Positions 8,228-16,286 are shown, numbered from the stretch's first letter. The stretch is DNA of 43,401 nt from Nonomuraea terrae (GCF_004348995.1 NZ_SMKQ01000053.1:1-43401); one strand, 5' to 3'. Notes: generated by a model not told the origin, from the letters alone. Made by a program: numbers and translations.

Positions 8228-9080
8228 TGACGCCGTCGTCGACGCGCACCGCGATGACGGTCTCGATCTCGCCGTCGAGCCGGACGATCAGCGCCGGGTG
8301 CCCGTTGGCCTGTGCCGGCTCCATCGACACCGTGGGGGAGATCCTGCCGAGCCACTCGACCACCCGGTCGGCTCCCATGACGGGCTCCAGCGCGGCCCGC
8401 TTGATTCCGCCACCGTCGGTCAGGAGGACGACATCCGGCGCGAGCACGTCGAGCAGGCGTTGCAGATCGCCCGTTTCGACCGCCCGCTGGAACGCCTTGA
8501 GCGCGTCGCGGGACTCGGTCTGGGAAACGGCCCCGCGCGGCCGGCGCGCGGCGACGTGCGCCCGTGCCCGGTGGGCGATCTGGCGGACCGCGGCCGGGTT
8601 CTTGCCGACGGCTTCCGCGATCTCGTCGTAGTCCAGGTCGAACACCTCGCGCAGCACGAACACCGCCCGCTCGGTCGGCTGCAGCGTCTCCAGCACCAGC
8701 AGCATCGCCATCGAGACGCTCTCGGCCAGCTCGACGTCCTCCGCCACGTCGGGCGTGGTGAGCAGCGGCTCGGGCAGCCAGGGGCCGACGTAGGACTCCT
8801 TGCGCCGGCCGAGGGTGCGCAGCCGGCTCAGCGCCTGGCGGGTGGTGATCCGGACCAGGTAGGCACGCGGATCCCGTACGGCATCGAGGTCGACCCCCGC
8901 CCACCGCAGCCACGTCTCCTGCAGGACGTCCTCGGCGTCGGCGGCCGAGCCGAGCAGCTCGTAGGCGACGGTGAAGAGCAGGTTGCGATGGGCGAGGAAC
9001 GCCTTGGTCGCAGCGTCCGGGCGGTCGTCCTGGCTCATGTCCCCGCCGCGATCTTCGGGCGCGGTCGACGTGCCGGCCAT
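8154..9080 (-). CDS. ECF41-type RNA polymerase sigma factor with SnoaL-like C-terminal domain
   Basis: A 308-residue extracytoplasmic-function sigma factor. Sigma region 2 includes AEDVLQETWLRW and DPRAYLVRITTRQAL; region 4 includes LQPTERAVFVLREVFDLDYDEIAEAVGKNPAAVRQIAHRAR. The linker carries WLPEP (101-105), and the C-terminal SnoaL/NTF2-like domain carries DGGG and ends in YAVRNPEKL, matching the ECF41 hallmarks WLPEP, DGGG and NPDKL. In ECF41 the fused domain controls activity in place of a separate anti-sigma factor. ATG 9080 has GAGGAG 6 nt upstream and fits the putative self-promoter; an upstream GTG at 9113 would lie at the predicted transcription start. The divergent FAD oxidoreductase is its likely target. 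Confidence 0.93.
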   Translation of the reverse strand: MAGTSTAPEDRGGDMSQDDRPDAATKAFLAHRNLLFTVAYELLGSAADAEDVLQETWLRWAGVDLDAVRDPRAYLVRITTRQALSRLRTLGRRKESYVGPWLPEPLLTTPDVAEDVELAESVSMAMLLVLETLQPTERAVFVLREVFDLDYDEIAEAVGKNPAAVRQIAHRARAHVAARRPRGAVSQTESRDALKAFQRAVETGDLQRLLDVLAPDVVLLTDGGGIKRAALEPVMGADRVVEWLGRISPTVSMEPAQANGHPALIVRLDGEIETVIAVRVDDGVITGLYAVRNPEKLSHMKRETALRR

Positions 9081-9119
9081 GGGTGGCTCCTCTTCACTTT
9101 CCGACTGTGTCACCCATCA

Positions 9120-9146
9120 GACCCCGGGCCCCGCCGTTTTGTGACA
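9120..9146 (-). promoter_or_regulatory. Putative ECF41 promoter of the sigma factor gene
   Basis: On the minus strand TGTCACA (9146-9140) is followed after exactly 16 nt by GGTC (9123-9120). The published ECF41 consensus is TGTCACA, 16 nt, CGTC. Transcription would begin near 9112, about 30 nt before the ATG at 9080. This suggests autoregulation. Confidence 0.6.
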
Positions 9147-9197
9147 GCCGTGCGCCGGTGGAGCCGCCTACCTGTGGCGTATGTCACACAGGCACGC

Positions 9198-9224
9198 TGT
9201 CACAAGGAACGGGCCGTCGGCATC
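9198..9224 (+). promoter_or_regulatory. Putative ECF41 promoter of the FAD oxidoreductase gene
   Basis: TGTCACA (9198-9204) is followed after 16 nt by CATC (9221-9224), one mismatch from the ECF41 -10 CGTC. An additional TGTCACA occurs at 9182-9188 without a well-placed -10. The oxidoreductase ATG is 39 nt downstream. Confidence 0.58.
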
Positions 9225-9262
9225 TTGTGGTCGTTCACTGCGGCACACGACAAAGGAACGTC

Positions 9263-10603
9263 ATGAGTTCAGCGCTTGAAACCCTTCGCCGTGACTTCGG
9301 CGGCGACATCATCGAACCGGGCGGAGCGGAGTACGAGTCGGCCAGCCGCTCGGTGCTGGCTTCCGGCAGCCCGGCCTACGTCCTGCGGCCCAAGAGCGTC
9401 GGGGACGTGCAAGCCGGCGTCAGGTTCGCCGCCGGCGCGGGGCTGCCGCTGTCCGTACGCGGCGGCGGCCACGCCTTTCCCGGCTTCGGCACCAACAACG
9501 GCGGCATCGTGATCGACCTCGGCGGACTCGCGAACGTGGAGATCGTCGACGGGGAACGTCACCTTGTGCGGATCGGCGGCGGCGCCACCTGGGGTCAGGT
9601 CGCGGCCGCCCTGGCCCCGCACGGCCTGGCGATCTCCTCGGGCGACACCAAGAGCGTCGGCGTCGGCGGGCTGACGTTGACCGGCGGCATCGGCTGGAAG
9701 GTCAGGAAGTACGGCCTGGCCCTGGACACCGTGGTCGCCGCCGAGCTGGTCACGGCCGGCGCAGAGGTCGTGCGGGCGAGCGCGGCGGAGAACCCGGAGC
9801 TGTTCTGGGCGATCCGCGGCGGCGGCGGCAACTTCGGGATCGTGACCGCCTTCGAGTTCGCGGCGCACCCGACGACGGACGTCTTCTACGGCAGGATCAC
9901 CTTCCCGGCGGCGGAGGCGGCCACCGTGCTCCAGGGGTGGGCGGACCACCTCCGCACCGCCCCCGAAGAGCTCACCTCCATCGCGAACGTGGCCAATCCG
10001 TTCGCCGGCGGCGCCGAAGCGCCGGTCGAGATCTGCGTCTCCTTCGACGGCGACGACCCGGGGCTCGCGGCCAAGGCGATCGACCCGATCCGGCGGCTCG
10101 GCACAGTGATCGACGACGATGTCGCGCTGACGCCCTATGCGGACACCCTGGTCGACGGCATGATCCCGCCGCCCGGCATCCGGCTCGTCACCCGAGGCGC
10201 GTTCGTCGAGAAGGAGTCGGTGTCCGAGGCCCTCCGGGTCCTCGCCGAGGTCGGGACCTCGAGGCGGCCGCCGGCCATCTCCGTGCGCAGCGTCGGCGGC
10301 GCGGTGTCCCGGGTTCCCGGCGACGCCACCGCCTACGCGTATCGCCAGGCGGAGTTGATGGTCGTGACCACCATCGTGGGTCCGGAGCCGGTCGTCGAGG
10401 CCGCGGGTCCCGCCCTGGCAGCGATCTGGCGGCGACTCGCACCGCACGTCGACGGCGCGTACGCGAACTTCCTCGCCTCCGCCACCGAGGAGGACGTCGC
10501 CGCGATCTATCCGACGGAGACCTACCGGCGGCTGGCGGCGGTCAAGCAGCAGTACGACCCTGGCAACCTGTTCGCCGGCAACCACAACGTCCGGCCTCGG
10601 TAG
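9263..10603 (+). CDS. FAD-binding oxidoreductase, BBE (berberine-bridge) type
   Basis: A 446-residue flavoprotein of the VAO/PCMH superfamily. The FAD domain has the His-bearing SVRGGGHAFPGFG and the GGLTLTGGIGW loop; the C-terminal BBE motif is TYRRLAAVKQQYDPGNLFAGNHNVRP. The His of RGGGH should carry FAD covalently. The Cys that gives the second covalent link in bicovalent members is missing (SGDTKSVGVGG), so single attachment is predicted. The substrate is unknown. ATG 9263 follows AAAGGA. It diverges from an ECF41 sigma factor, and ECF41 genes are commonly next to oxidoreductases of this sort. Its stop is 12 bp from the stop of a convergent XRE regulator. Confidence 0.92.
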   Translation: MSSALETLRRDFGGDIIEPGGAEYESASRSVLASGSPAYVLRPKSVGDVQAGVRFAAGAGLPLSVRGGGHAFPGFGTNNGGIVIDLGGLANVEIVDGERHLVRIGGGATWGQVAAALAPHGLAISSGDTKSVGVGGLTLTGGIGWKVRKYGLALDTVVAAELVTAGAEVVRASAAENPELFWAIRGGGGNFGIVTAFEFAAHPTTDVFYGRITFPAAEAATVLQGWADHLRTAPEELTSIANVANPFAGGAEAPVEICVSFDGDDPGLAAKAIDPIRRLGTVIDDDVALTPYADTLVDGMIPPPGIRLVTRGAFVEKESVSEALRVLAEVGTSRRPPAISVRSVGGAVSRVPGDATAYAYRQAELMVVTTIVGPEPVVEAAGPALAAIWRRLAPHVDGAYANFLASATEEDVAAIYPTETYRRLAAVKQQYDPGNLFAGNHNVRPR

Positions 10604-10615
10604 GCTCCGCCGCCC

Positions 10616-11461
10616 TCATCGCGTCAGGGCCGATGCCGCCAGCGCCGCGAGTTTCTCCTCCGACGGGGAGCCGGTCGGAGCGGTGTACAGCACGAGGAAC
10701 AGGTCGGGGTCGGCGGTGGGTGCGAACGACTCCCAGTTGAGCGCCATCGTGCCCACCGCCGGATGGCGGAGACGCTTGACCCCGTACGTGCAGTACGTCA
10801 CGCGGTGCTCGGCCCAGAAGCGGACGAAGTCGGCGGACCGGGCGGTCAGCTCGTCGACCAGCTGACGCGGTCGGGGGCTGCTGCCGGCCCTGCCCAGCGC
10901 GCCTCTGAGCCAGGCCGTGGTCTCGATCGCGATGTCCTCCCAGTCGGCGAAGACGTCGCGGGCCTGCGGATCGAGGAACAACCAGCGGATCTCGTTGCGT
11001 TCGGCCAGGGGCATGGCGCCGAAGTCGGCCATGAGGACGGCGCCCATCCGGTTGATCGCCACGATGTCCAGGACCTCGGTCATCAACAGCGCCGGCACGG
11101 GGTCGAGCATCGCGAGCATGTCCCGCAGCGCGGCCCGCGGCCGGATCGGTGCGGGGCCCGGCTCATGCGCCGGCGTGTCACGGCGGCCGTTGACGAGCTC
11201 GCGCAGATGACGCAGCTCCTCGGAGGTGAGCCGCAGGACACCGGCCACCGCCTCCAGCACCTGGTCGGAGACGTTGCCGACGCGCCCCTGCTCCATCCTC
11301 GTGTAGTAGTCGACGCTGACCCCGGCCGCCAGGGCGAGCTCCTCGCGGCGCAGCCCCGCGACCCGGCGGCCGTTGGCGCGCCACGGCAACCCCACGTCCC
11401 GCGGCGTCACCCGGGCCCTGCGGGAACGCAGGAACTCGCGCAGCTCATCCGGCTGCTTCAT
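10616..11461 (-). CDS. XRE-family regulator with MmyB-like ligand-binding domain
   Basis: A 281-residue one-component transcription factor. Residues about 5-75 are the helix-turn-helix, with RRVAGLRREELALAAGVSVDYYTRMEQGR; the C-terminal two thirds form the MmyB-like PAS-type sensor (VLDIVAINRMGAVLMADF, then RRLRHPAVGTMALNWESFAP and LVLYTAPTGSPSEEKLAALA). Structural members of this family bind fatty-acid-like ligands. Regulators of this type usually control an adjacent dehydrogenase; here its neighbours are the convergent FAD oxidoreductase and a small kinase-like gene. No operator could be recognised. Length and domain order are normal. Confidence 0.9.
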   Translation of the reverse strand: MKQPDELREFLRSRRARVTPRDVGLPWRANGRRVAGLRREELALAAGVSVDYYTRMEQGRVGNVSDQVLEAVAGVLRLTSEELRHLRELVNGRRDTPAHEPGPAPIRPRAALRDMLAMLDPVPALLMTEVLDIVAINRMGAVLMADFGAMPLAERNEIRWLFLDPQARDVFADWEDIAIETTAWLRGALGRAGSSPRPRQLVDELTARSADFVRFWAEHRVTYCTYGVKRLRHPAVGTMALNWESFAPTADPDLFLVLYTAPTGSPSEEKLAALAASALTR

Positions 11462-11512
11462 GCTGCCATTATCGCATGTGCGCAGGTGAAGCCATGGGCC
11501 GCGTCCGGACGC

Positions 11513-11971
11513 TCACCTCGGCGCGAATCGCCTGAGCCGATCGCCGTACCCACCGGCTTCGAGCACGGCGACGGACGGACTGGCGAGCAGCTGCAACTGC
11601 TCGATGACCTCCTGGAGCCGTCCCACGGCACTGAGGGTGCGGCTCAGCAGCTCGTCCAGATCGACGTGGCCCGGGTTCAGCACGGCCTCCTCCAGCTCCG
11701 CGCGCAGGGCGGCGACCGGCGTACGCAGCGCGTGCGCGGCATCCGCGCCGAGCCGGCATTGCTCCTCCAGCAGGCACCGGGTGCGTTTCTCGGCCTCCTC
11801 GCTCCGGGCGAGCGCGGCGTTGATCGCGCGGACCAGCCGGGTCGCCGCGGCATCCGTCGCCTCCGTCATCCGGCGGCCGGTGTCGCCGTGGTTGATCAGT
11901 TCGAGCTCGCCTGCCATGGCGTCCAGCAGGTATGTGCACGGTCGCGGCTCGGAGGTGCTGATGGCGCTCAC
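11513..11971 (-). CDS. Histidine-kinase-like protein with HisKA domain only
   Basis: A 152-residue protein that keeps a HAMP-like stretch (MTEATDAAATRLVRAINAALARSEEA) and the phospho-accepting H-box DAAHALRTPVAALRAELEEA, with predicted His at about residue 80, followed by a second HisKA helix (LLSRTLSAVGRLQEVIEQLQLLAS). It stops where the HATPase domain should begin, and has no membrane segments. The start is GTG 11971 with AAGGGG about 6 nt upstream. It is either the surviving middle of a decayed sensor kinase or a stand-alone phosphoacceptor/dimerisation protein. No response regulator is adjacent. Confidence 0.6.
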   Translation of the reverse strand: MSAISTSEPRPCTYLLDAMAGELELINHGDTGRRMTEATDAAATRLVRAINAALARSEEAEKRTRCLLEEQCRLGADAAHALRTPVAALRAELEEAVLNPGHVDLDELLSRTLSAVGRLQEVIEQLQLLASPSVAVLEAGGYGDRLRRFAPR

Positions 11972-11997
11972 GTCGATCCCCTTTTCCGGTCACTGGG

Positions 11998-12031
11998 CTT
12001 CCGGGCGTCCCATGAGGTGAAACGCCGGAAG
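11998..12031. repeat. Imperfect inverted repeat between kinase fragment and SDR
   Basis: CTTCCGGGCGT (11998-12008) pairs with ACGCCGGAAG (12022-12031) with one bulged base. It lies in the divergent intergenic region and could be an operator or a hairpin. Confidence 0.3.
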
Positions 12032-12189
12032 TCATGCGCGCGAGCGGCCGCAGCTGGCCTTCCGGTGACTAGGTCCGGCCAGTACCACCTTCCGAGCGTT
12101 CCGTACGTCTCGGCTTTCTGGACGACGGCGCAAGTATGTCGGACTCAAAGCCATTCCACGTCCAGCCCGCAGTGGTTACCGTGACTGTC

Positions 12190-13098
12190 GTGACACGTAT
12201 CAGCACGCCTTTCGATGCCAAGACGACGGCCGCCGAGATCCTCGCCGGCGTCGACCTCACCGGACGCCGGATCATCGTCACCGGCGGCGCCTCCGGGATC
12301 GGCCTGGAGACCGCCCGCGCTCTGCGGGACGCGGGGGCGGAGGTGACCGTGGCGACCCGCAACCCCGCCGCCGGCCAGCGGGCCATGGACCTGAGCGACC
12401 TCCGCTCGGTGCGCGCGTTCGTGGCCGGGTGGACCGGGCCGGTGCACGCGATCGTCGCGAACGCCGGGATCATGGCGCTGCCCACCCGCGAGGTCGCCGC
12501 CAACGGCTGGGAGCTGCAGCTGGCGACGAACTTCCTCGGGCATTTCGCGCTGATCGCCGGCCTGCGCGACAACCTTCGCCAGGCCGGCGACGCGCGGGTG
12601 GTCATGGTGAGCTCGGGCGCTCAGCTGCGCTCGCCGTTCGACTTCGACGACCCGCACTTCGAGCGCCGCCCGTACGACCGCTGGGTGGCGTACGCGCAGT
12701 CGAAGACGGCCGACGTGCTGCTCGCGGTCGGCATCGCCCGGCGTTGGGCCGCCGACGGCGTCACCGCGAACGCGCTCGACCCCGGCAGCATCCACACCAA
12801 CCTGCAGCGGCACCTCGACGATGCCACCATGCGCGCGATGGGCGCGATGGACGACGAGGGAAACCTGCTGACCCCGGACCGTTTCAAGACCCCGGAGCAG
12901 GGCGCCTCCACCTCGGTGATGCTCGCGGCGTCCCCGCTGCTGGACGGCGTGACCGGCCGGTTCTTCCGCCCGGACAACCAGGAGGCCGACGTGGTGCCGG
13001 GCGGCCCCGACGCGACCGGCGGCGTCGCGGCCTGGTCCGTCGACCCGGTCGCCGCCGACCGTCTGTGGGACTACGCGCTCGAAGCAGAGCGGGAATGA
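12190..13098 (+). CDS. SDR-family NAD(P)-dependent oxidoreductase
   Basis: A short-chain dehydrogenase of about 302 residues, of the retinol-dehydrogenase/WW-oxidoreductase-like group. The cofactor loop is TGGASGIG, with NAG in IVANAGI, Ser in VMVSSGAQ and the active Tyr-Lys in YAQSK. Relatives start shortly before the TPF...AAEILAGVDLTG segment, so GTG 12190 (or GTG 12181) is favoured; ATG 12136 adds 18 residues. None has a strong ribosome site. The substrate is unknown. It diverges from the HisKA fragment and is followed by the debris of a regulator/ADH pair. Confidence 0.87.
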   Translation: MTRISTPFDAKTTAAEILAGVDLTGRRIIVTGGASGIGLETARALRDAGAEVTVATRNPAAGQRAMDLSDLRSVRAFVAGWTGPVHAIVANAGIMALPTREVAANGWELQLATNFLGHFALIAGLRDNLRQAGDARVVMVSSGAQLRSPFDFDDPHFERRPYDRWVAYAQSKTADVLLAVGIARRWAADGVTANALDPGSIHTNLQRHLDDATMRAMGAMDDEGNLLTPDRFKTPEQGASTSVMLAASPLLDGVTGRFFRPDNQEADVVPGGPDATGGVAAWSVDPVAADRLWDYALEAERE

Positions 13099-13104
13099 CG
13101 CGGA

Positions 13105-13350
13105 CGTGCGGCGTGGGGGTCAGCCGCTGGTGGAGTGGTCGTGGTCCTGGGTTGGCGGCCCAGGCGGACAGGAGGCGGAGGGAGTCGGCGCTCGTCGTGC
13201 CGGGGGCGGCGGTGTAGACGACGAGGGTGAGGCCCGGGTCGGAGGTCAGGGCCACGGCTTCGAAGTTCACCTCGAGATCGCCGACCTCGGGGTGATGGAG
13301 TCGTTTGGCGCCGGCGCGGTGGAAAAGGATTCTGTGAGCGGCCCACCGCC
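13105..13350 (-). pseudogene. C-terminal remnant of an MmyB-type XRE regulator
   Basis: Read leftward from about 13350 the frame gives WAAHRILFHRAGAKRLHHPEVGDLEVNFEAVAL, then LTLVVYTAAPGTTSADSLRLLSAWAA, the characteristic end of the MmyB-like sensor domain. The helix-turn-helix and most of the sensor (about 200 residues) are missing. The original frame also has no stop before the convergent SDR; a stop in a shifted frame at 13122-13120 suggests an extra frameshift near the 3' end. It abuts a zinc-ADH fragment. Confidence 0.75.
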
Positions 13351-13867
13351 GGGGCGGTCCGCGTGCCCCTGGCCGACGGGACGCTCGTCAAGGCGCCCGT
13401 GGCCGAGGACTCCGCGCTGCTGCCGGGCCTGCTGACCCTGTCGGACGTGTACGGGACGGGGCACCACGCGGCCACCCGCGCCCAGGTGGGCCCGGGCGAC
13501 ACCGTCGTGGTGATCGGCGACGGCGCGGTGGGCCTGCTGGCCGTGCTGTCGGCCAAGCGGCTCGGCGCCGAGCAGATCGTCCCGATGGGCCGCCACAAGG
13601 CCCGCACCGACGTGGGGCGGGAGTTCGGCGCCACGGATGTGGTCGCCGAACGCGGCCAGGGGGCGGAACATCACCCTGACCGGCGGCCCCGCCCCCGTGC
13701 GGGCCCACATCGAGGAACTGCTGCCGGGCGTGCTGGACGGGAGCGTGCTGGACGGGAGCGTGCAGCCGGGCAAGGTCTTCGACGCCACCGTAGATCTCGG
13801 CGAGATTCCCGGTGCCTATCGCGCCATGGACCGGCGCGACGCGCTCAAGGTCCTCCTCATGCCCTGA
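13351..13867 (+). pseudogene. Zinc-dependent alcohol dehydrogenase remnant, doubly deleted
   Basis: The fragment begins in mid-protein (GAVRVPLADGTLVKAPVAED), runs through the Rossmann loop VVVIGDGAVGLLAV to FGATDVVAERG near 13655, then resumes in another frame at about 13668 with NITLTGGPAPVRAHIEELLPGVLDG and ends DRRDALKVLLMP at 13867. The zinc-binding N-terminal half and part of the cofactor domain are lost. A 15-bp tandem duplication (13730-13744 and 13745-13759) doubles a GVLDGS segment. It cannot encode an active enzyme. Confidence 0.8.
13730..13759. repeat. 15-bp tandem duplication inside the ADH pseudogene
   Basis: GTGCTGGACGGGAGC occurs twice in direct succession. It keeps the frame and is most simply a slippage event in a gene no longer under selection. 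Confidence 0.7.
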
Positions 13868-13951
13868 CCAGCGCCATCCCGCTGTCACGTCGGCGATCAC
13901 GGCTGGGTGAGCCCTGCCCTGCGGGCCGCCGCCGCTGAGCACGGGAACGGG

Positions 13952-14533
13952 TCAGGAACGCATGCCCGCGCCGTCGAGCAGGGCGGCGGCCGTCACGACG
14001 GCGAGTCCGTCGAGCGGCTGCGCCTGCACGACGGCGCGCGCGCCGCAACCGTCGAACACCACGGTCAGCTGGCGGGCCAGCAGGGCGGCGTCCCTGGCCC
14101 CGCCGCGTTCGGCCTCCCCCTGGAAGAACGCGGTCAGCGCGTTCTTGGCCCGGCGGGCGACCAGGCTCGCCGGGTGCTCGGGCGACTTGACCTCCACGGC
14201 CGCCGCCACGAAGGGGCACCCCCGGAAGTCCGCTTCCGCCGTCATCACCTCCAGGCGTTCGAACACGTGCAGGATCCGCGCCCGCGGCGGGCGGTCGTCG
14301 TCGGCGGGCGGCAGCAGGAACGCCTCCGAGGCGGGCAGCCTGCGCTCCAGGCTCGCCGCGACCACCTCGTCCTTGCTGCCGAACAGCTGGTACATCGAGC
14401 GTTTGGACACCCCTGCCGCGCGGCACAGCACCTCGACGCCCACGCCTATGCCGTCTCGGTAGAAGAGCTCTGCCGCGGTGTCGAGCAGGCGATCACGGGT
14501 CGAGGCTGGAGCCGCCTGCGTCGTATCCGTCAT
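13952..14533 (-). CDS. TetR-family repressor
   Basis: A 193-residue TetR protein. The N-terminal helix-turn-helix spans about residues 12-58 (RDRLLDTAAELFYRDGIGVGVEVLCRAAGVSKRSMYQLFGSKDEVV); the C-terminal ligand domain has the FRGCPFVAAAVEV motif common in one TetR subgroup. It diverges from an SDR gene, with two near-identical palindromes between them, so it very likely represses that SDR and itself. The inducer is unknown, presumably a substrate or product of the SDR. Confidence 0.92.
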   Translation of the reverse strand: MTDTTQAAPASTRDRLLDTAAELFYRDGIGVGVEVLCRAAGVSKRSMYQLFGSKDEVVAASLERRLPASEAFLLPPADDDRPPRARILHVFERLEVMTAEADFRGCPFVAAAVEVKSPEHPASLVARRAKNALTAFFQGEAERGGARDAALLARQLTVVFDGCGARAVVQAQPLDGLAVVTAAALLDGAGMRS

Positions 14534-14564
14534 GTGCCAAGGCTAACCGCTCCGCTTGCCATCT

Positions 14565-14582
14565 GGAAACCGATCGGTTTAC
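14565..14582. promoter_or_regulatory. TetR operator 1
   Basis: GGAAACCGATCGGTTTAC is palindromic except for one base pair at the ends. It lies about 30 bp upstream of the TetR gene. Its centre is 26 bp from that of operator 2. Confidence 0.8.
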
Positions 14583-14590
14583 AGTGAGCT

Positions 14591-14608
14591 GGAAACCGAT
14601 CGGTTTCC
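14591..14608. promoter_or_regulatory. TetR operator 2
   Basis: GGAAACCGATCGGTTTCC is a perfect 18-bp palindrome immediately before the ribosome site of the SDR. Bound repressor would block SDR transcription. Confidence 0.83.
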
Positions 14609-14626
14609 GGAGTGGGAAGGTGTCTC

Positions 14627-15328
14627 ATGACCAGCATCAAAGGCTCGGTGGCGTTCGTCAGCGGCGGCAGCCGCGGCATCGGGAAAGCCCTGGTGGAGCA
14701 GCTCTACGAGCGCGGCGCCGCGAAGGTCTACGCGACCGCCCGCGACCCGCGCGCGGTGACGCACCCCGACGCCGTCCCCGTGGCGTTGGAGGCCACCGAC
14801 GCCGCCTCCGTGGCCGCGGCGGCCGCCCAGGCGCAGGACGTGACCATCCTGATCAACAACGCGGGCGCGGCGATCCGCGGCGAGTACCTCGGCCCCTCGC
14901 TCGACGACGTGCGCCAGGAGTTCGAGATCAACTTTTACGGGCCCCTGCTCGCCACGCGCGCCTTCGTGCCGATCATCGAGCGCAACGGCGGCGGCCACAT
15001 CCTCACCATGCATTCCGCCCTCTCCTGGTTCACCGACGGCACCTCCTACAGCGCCTCCAAGGCCGCCCTGTGGTCGCAGACCAACGCACTGCGCCTGCAG
15101 CTGCGCCCGCGCGGCATCGCCGTCACCGGGCTGCACGTCGGCTACGTCGACACGGACATGGCCGTGGGCGTCGACGCGCCCAAGGCGGACGCCCGCGAGG
15201 TCGCCGCGCTCGCGCTCGACGGCATCGAGCAGGGAGCCCATGAGGTGCTGGCCGACGACGTCTCACGGCACGTGAAGGCCGCGTTGTCCGCGGATCTGGA
15301 GGCCCTGTACCCGCGACTGGCAGAGTAG
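14627..15328 (+). CDS. SDR-family oxidoreductase under TetR control
   Basis: A classical short-chain dehydrogenase of 233 residues: cofactor loop SGGSRGIG, NNAG at ILINNAGAA, Ser in ILTMHSALSW and catalytic Tyr-Lys in YSASKAALW. ATG 14627 follows GGGAAGG at proper distance; the ATG at 14612 has no ribosome site. It is the only gene facing the two operators, so it is probably induced when the divergent TetR binds its ligand. The substrate cannot be read. Confidence 0.92.
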   Translation: MTSIKGSVAFVSGGSRGIGKALVEQLYERGAAKVYATARDPRAVTHPDAVPVALEATDAASVAAAAAQAQDVTILINNAGAAIRGEYLGPSLDDVRQEFEINFYGPLLATRAFVPIIERNGGGHILTMHSALSWFTDGTSYSASKAALWSQTNALRLQLRPRGIAVTGLHVGYVDTDMAVGVDAPKADAREVAALALDGIEQGAHEVLADDVSRHVKAALSADLEALYPRLAE

Positions 15329-15487
15329 GGCCGAGGACGCAGGGCGGGGGAACGCTCAACCGGCGCCGGCCCGTGCGAGACTGACCTCAGGCATGTGACG
15401 TAGGCACGAAGGGGTTCGATCATCAGCAGCGATTCCTTCCCGCCCGATTCGCCACGACCGCCGCGCCGCCGCGTCGTCGAGTCCGCG

Positions 15488-15862
15488 ATGTTGAACGCCC
15501 GCGACCACCGGCAGGCCGACGTCGCCCAGTGGACGTGCCCGCACGGTGAGCACGCCGGTGACGGCTGCGTCAGCTGCTACCACGCCTCCGCCGAGCCCGA
15601 TCTGTCCCTGCCGCTGTGGGACGTCGCGGCGTGGTTCACCACCGCGCGGCCGATCCCGATCAGGGCCCTGCAGGACATCCACCGCCATGACCGCAGCTTC
15701 GCCCTCACCCAGCCGTCGACGCCGCTCGTCTACCTCCTGAGCGGCCAGGTGCGAGCGGCGGTGGCCGCGGAGGCGGTGGCGGGCGTCGTCGGGTTCCTGG
15801 TGCAGAACCGGCACGTCGTCGACGAGTTCACCGTCACGGAGATCCGCGCCGTACACCCGTGA
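15488..15862 (+). CDS. Hypothetical protein with Cys-rich N-terminus
   Basis: I do not recognise this 124-residue protein. Near the N-terminus it has WTCPHGEHAGDGCVSCYH, whose Cys/His spacing could bind zinc or a metal, followed by an aromatic segment (LPLWDVAAWFTTARPIPIRALQDIHRHD) and a valine/alanine-rich end. ATG 15488 lacks a convincing ribosome site and the frame is open for some 20 codons upstream, so the start is uncertain. Its last 29 bases overlap the end of a convergent decayed WD40 gene. It could be a small genuine gene or the tail of a broken one. Confidence 0.4.
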   Translation: MLNARDHRQADVAQWTCPHGEHAGDGCVSCYHASAEPDLSLPLWDVAAWFTTARPIPIRALQDIHRHDRSFALTQPSTPLVYLLSGQVRAAVAAEAVAGVVGFLVQNRHVVDEFTVTEIRAVHP

Positions 15863-16265
15863 CCGGCTCCTGCGGGCAGGTCGGCCGATGGTCGTAGTGC
15901 GGGAAGCAGGCCTCCCACTCCTGGGGCGACAGCCCGCCGCCGGCGCGTTCGCAGACGCGGGCCGCCGCACTGTCCGGGCTGAGCTCGTACGTTCGCAACG
16001 GCACGCGTTGTCCCGAGGCGTACGAGGTGCGGCCATCGGGGCTGAAGGCCAGCGCGAGGATGTAGTCGCCGGCACCGTCGGCAGGCTCGATCCGATCGGC
16101 CGGCGGGCGACGGTATCCCAGAGCTGCACCGACCCCCTGCCTCTGGCGACGGCGAGCACGCGGCCATCGGGCGGGAACGCCAGCGCGGTGACTCCCGCTC
16201 CGGGCGAGGCGGCCGCGTCCAGTGGGGTCAGTATGCCGAGCCGCCTCAGATACGCATGCTCGGGC
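15834..16265 (-). pseudogene. C-terminal WD40-repeat remnant
   Basis: Read leftward, one frame gives GVTALAFPPDGRVLAVARGRGSVQLWDTVARRPIGSSLP, a WD40 blade. After a +1 shift near 16080 a second frame continues DGAGDYILALAFSPDGRTSYASGQ, then ARVCERAGGGLSPQEWEACFPHYDHRPTC and a stop at 15836-15834. That ending (CERAGGGL...W..) is typical of large actinobacterial WD40 proteins. Only about the last 140 residues survive, with a frameshift, so it is dead. Confidence 0.75.
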
Positions 16266-16286
16266 CCTCGATGCCCGGATAGTGCT

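Noticed and set aside
13720..13770. The tandem repeat here as a regulatory element
   Set aside because: It lies within degenerate ADH coding sequence and preserves frame, so slippage in a pseudogene explains it.
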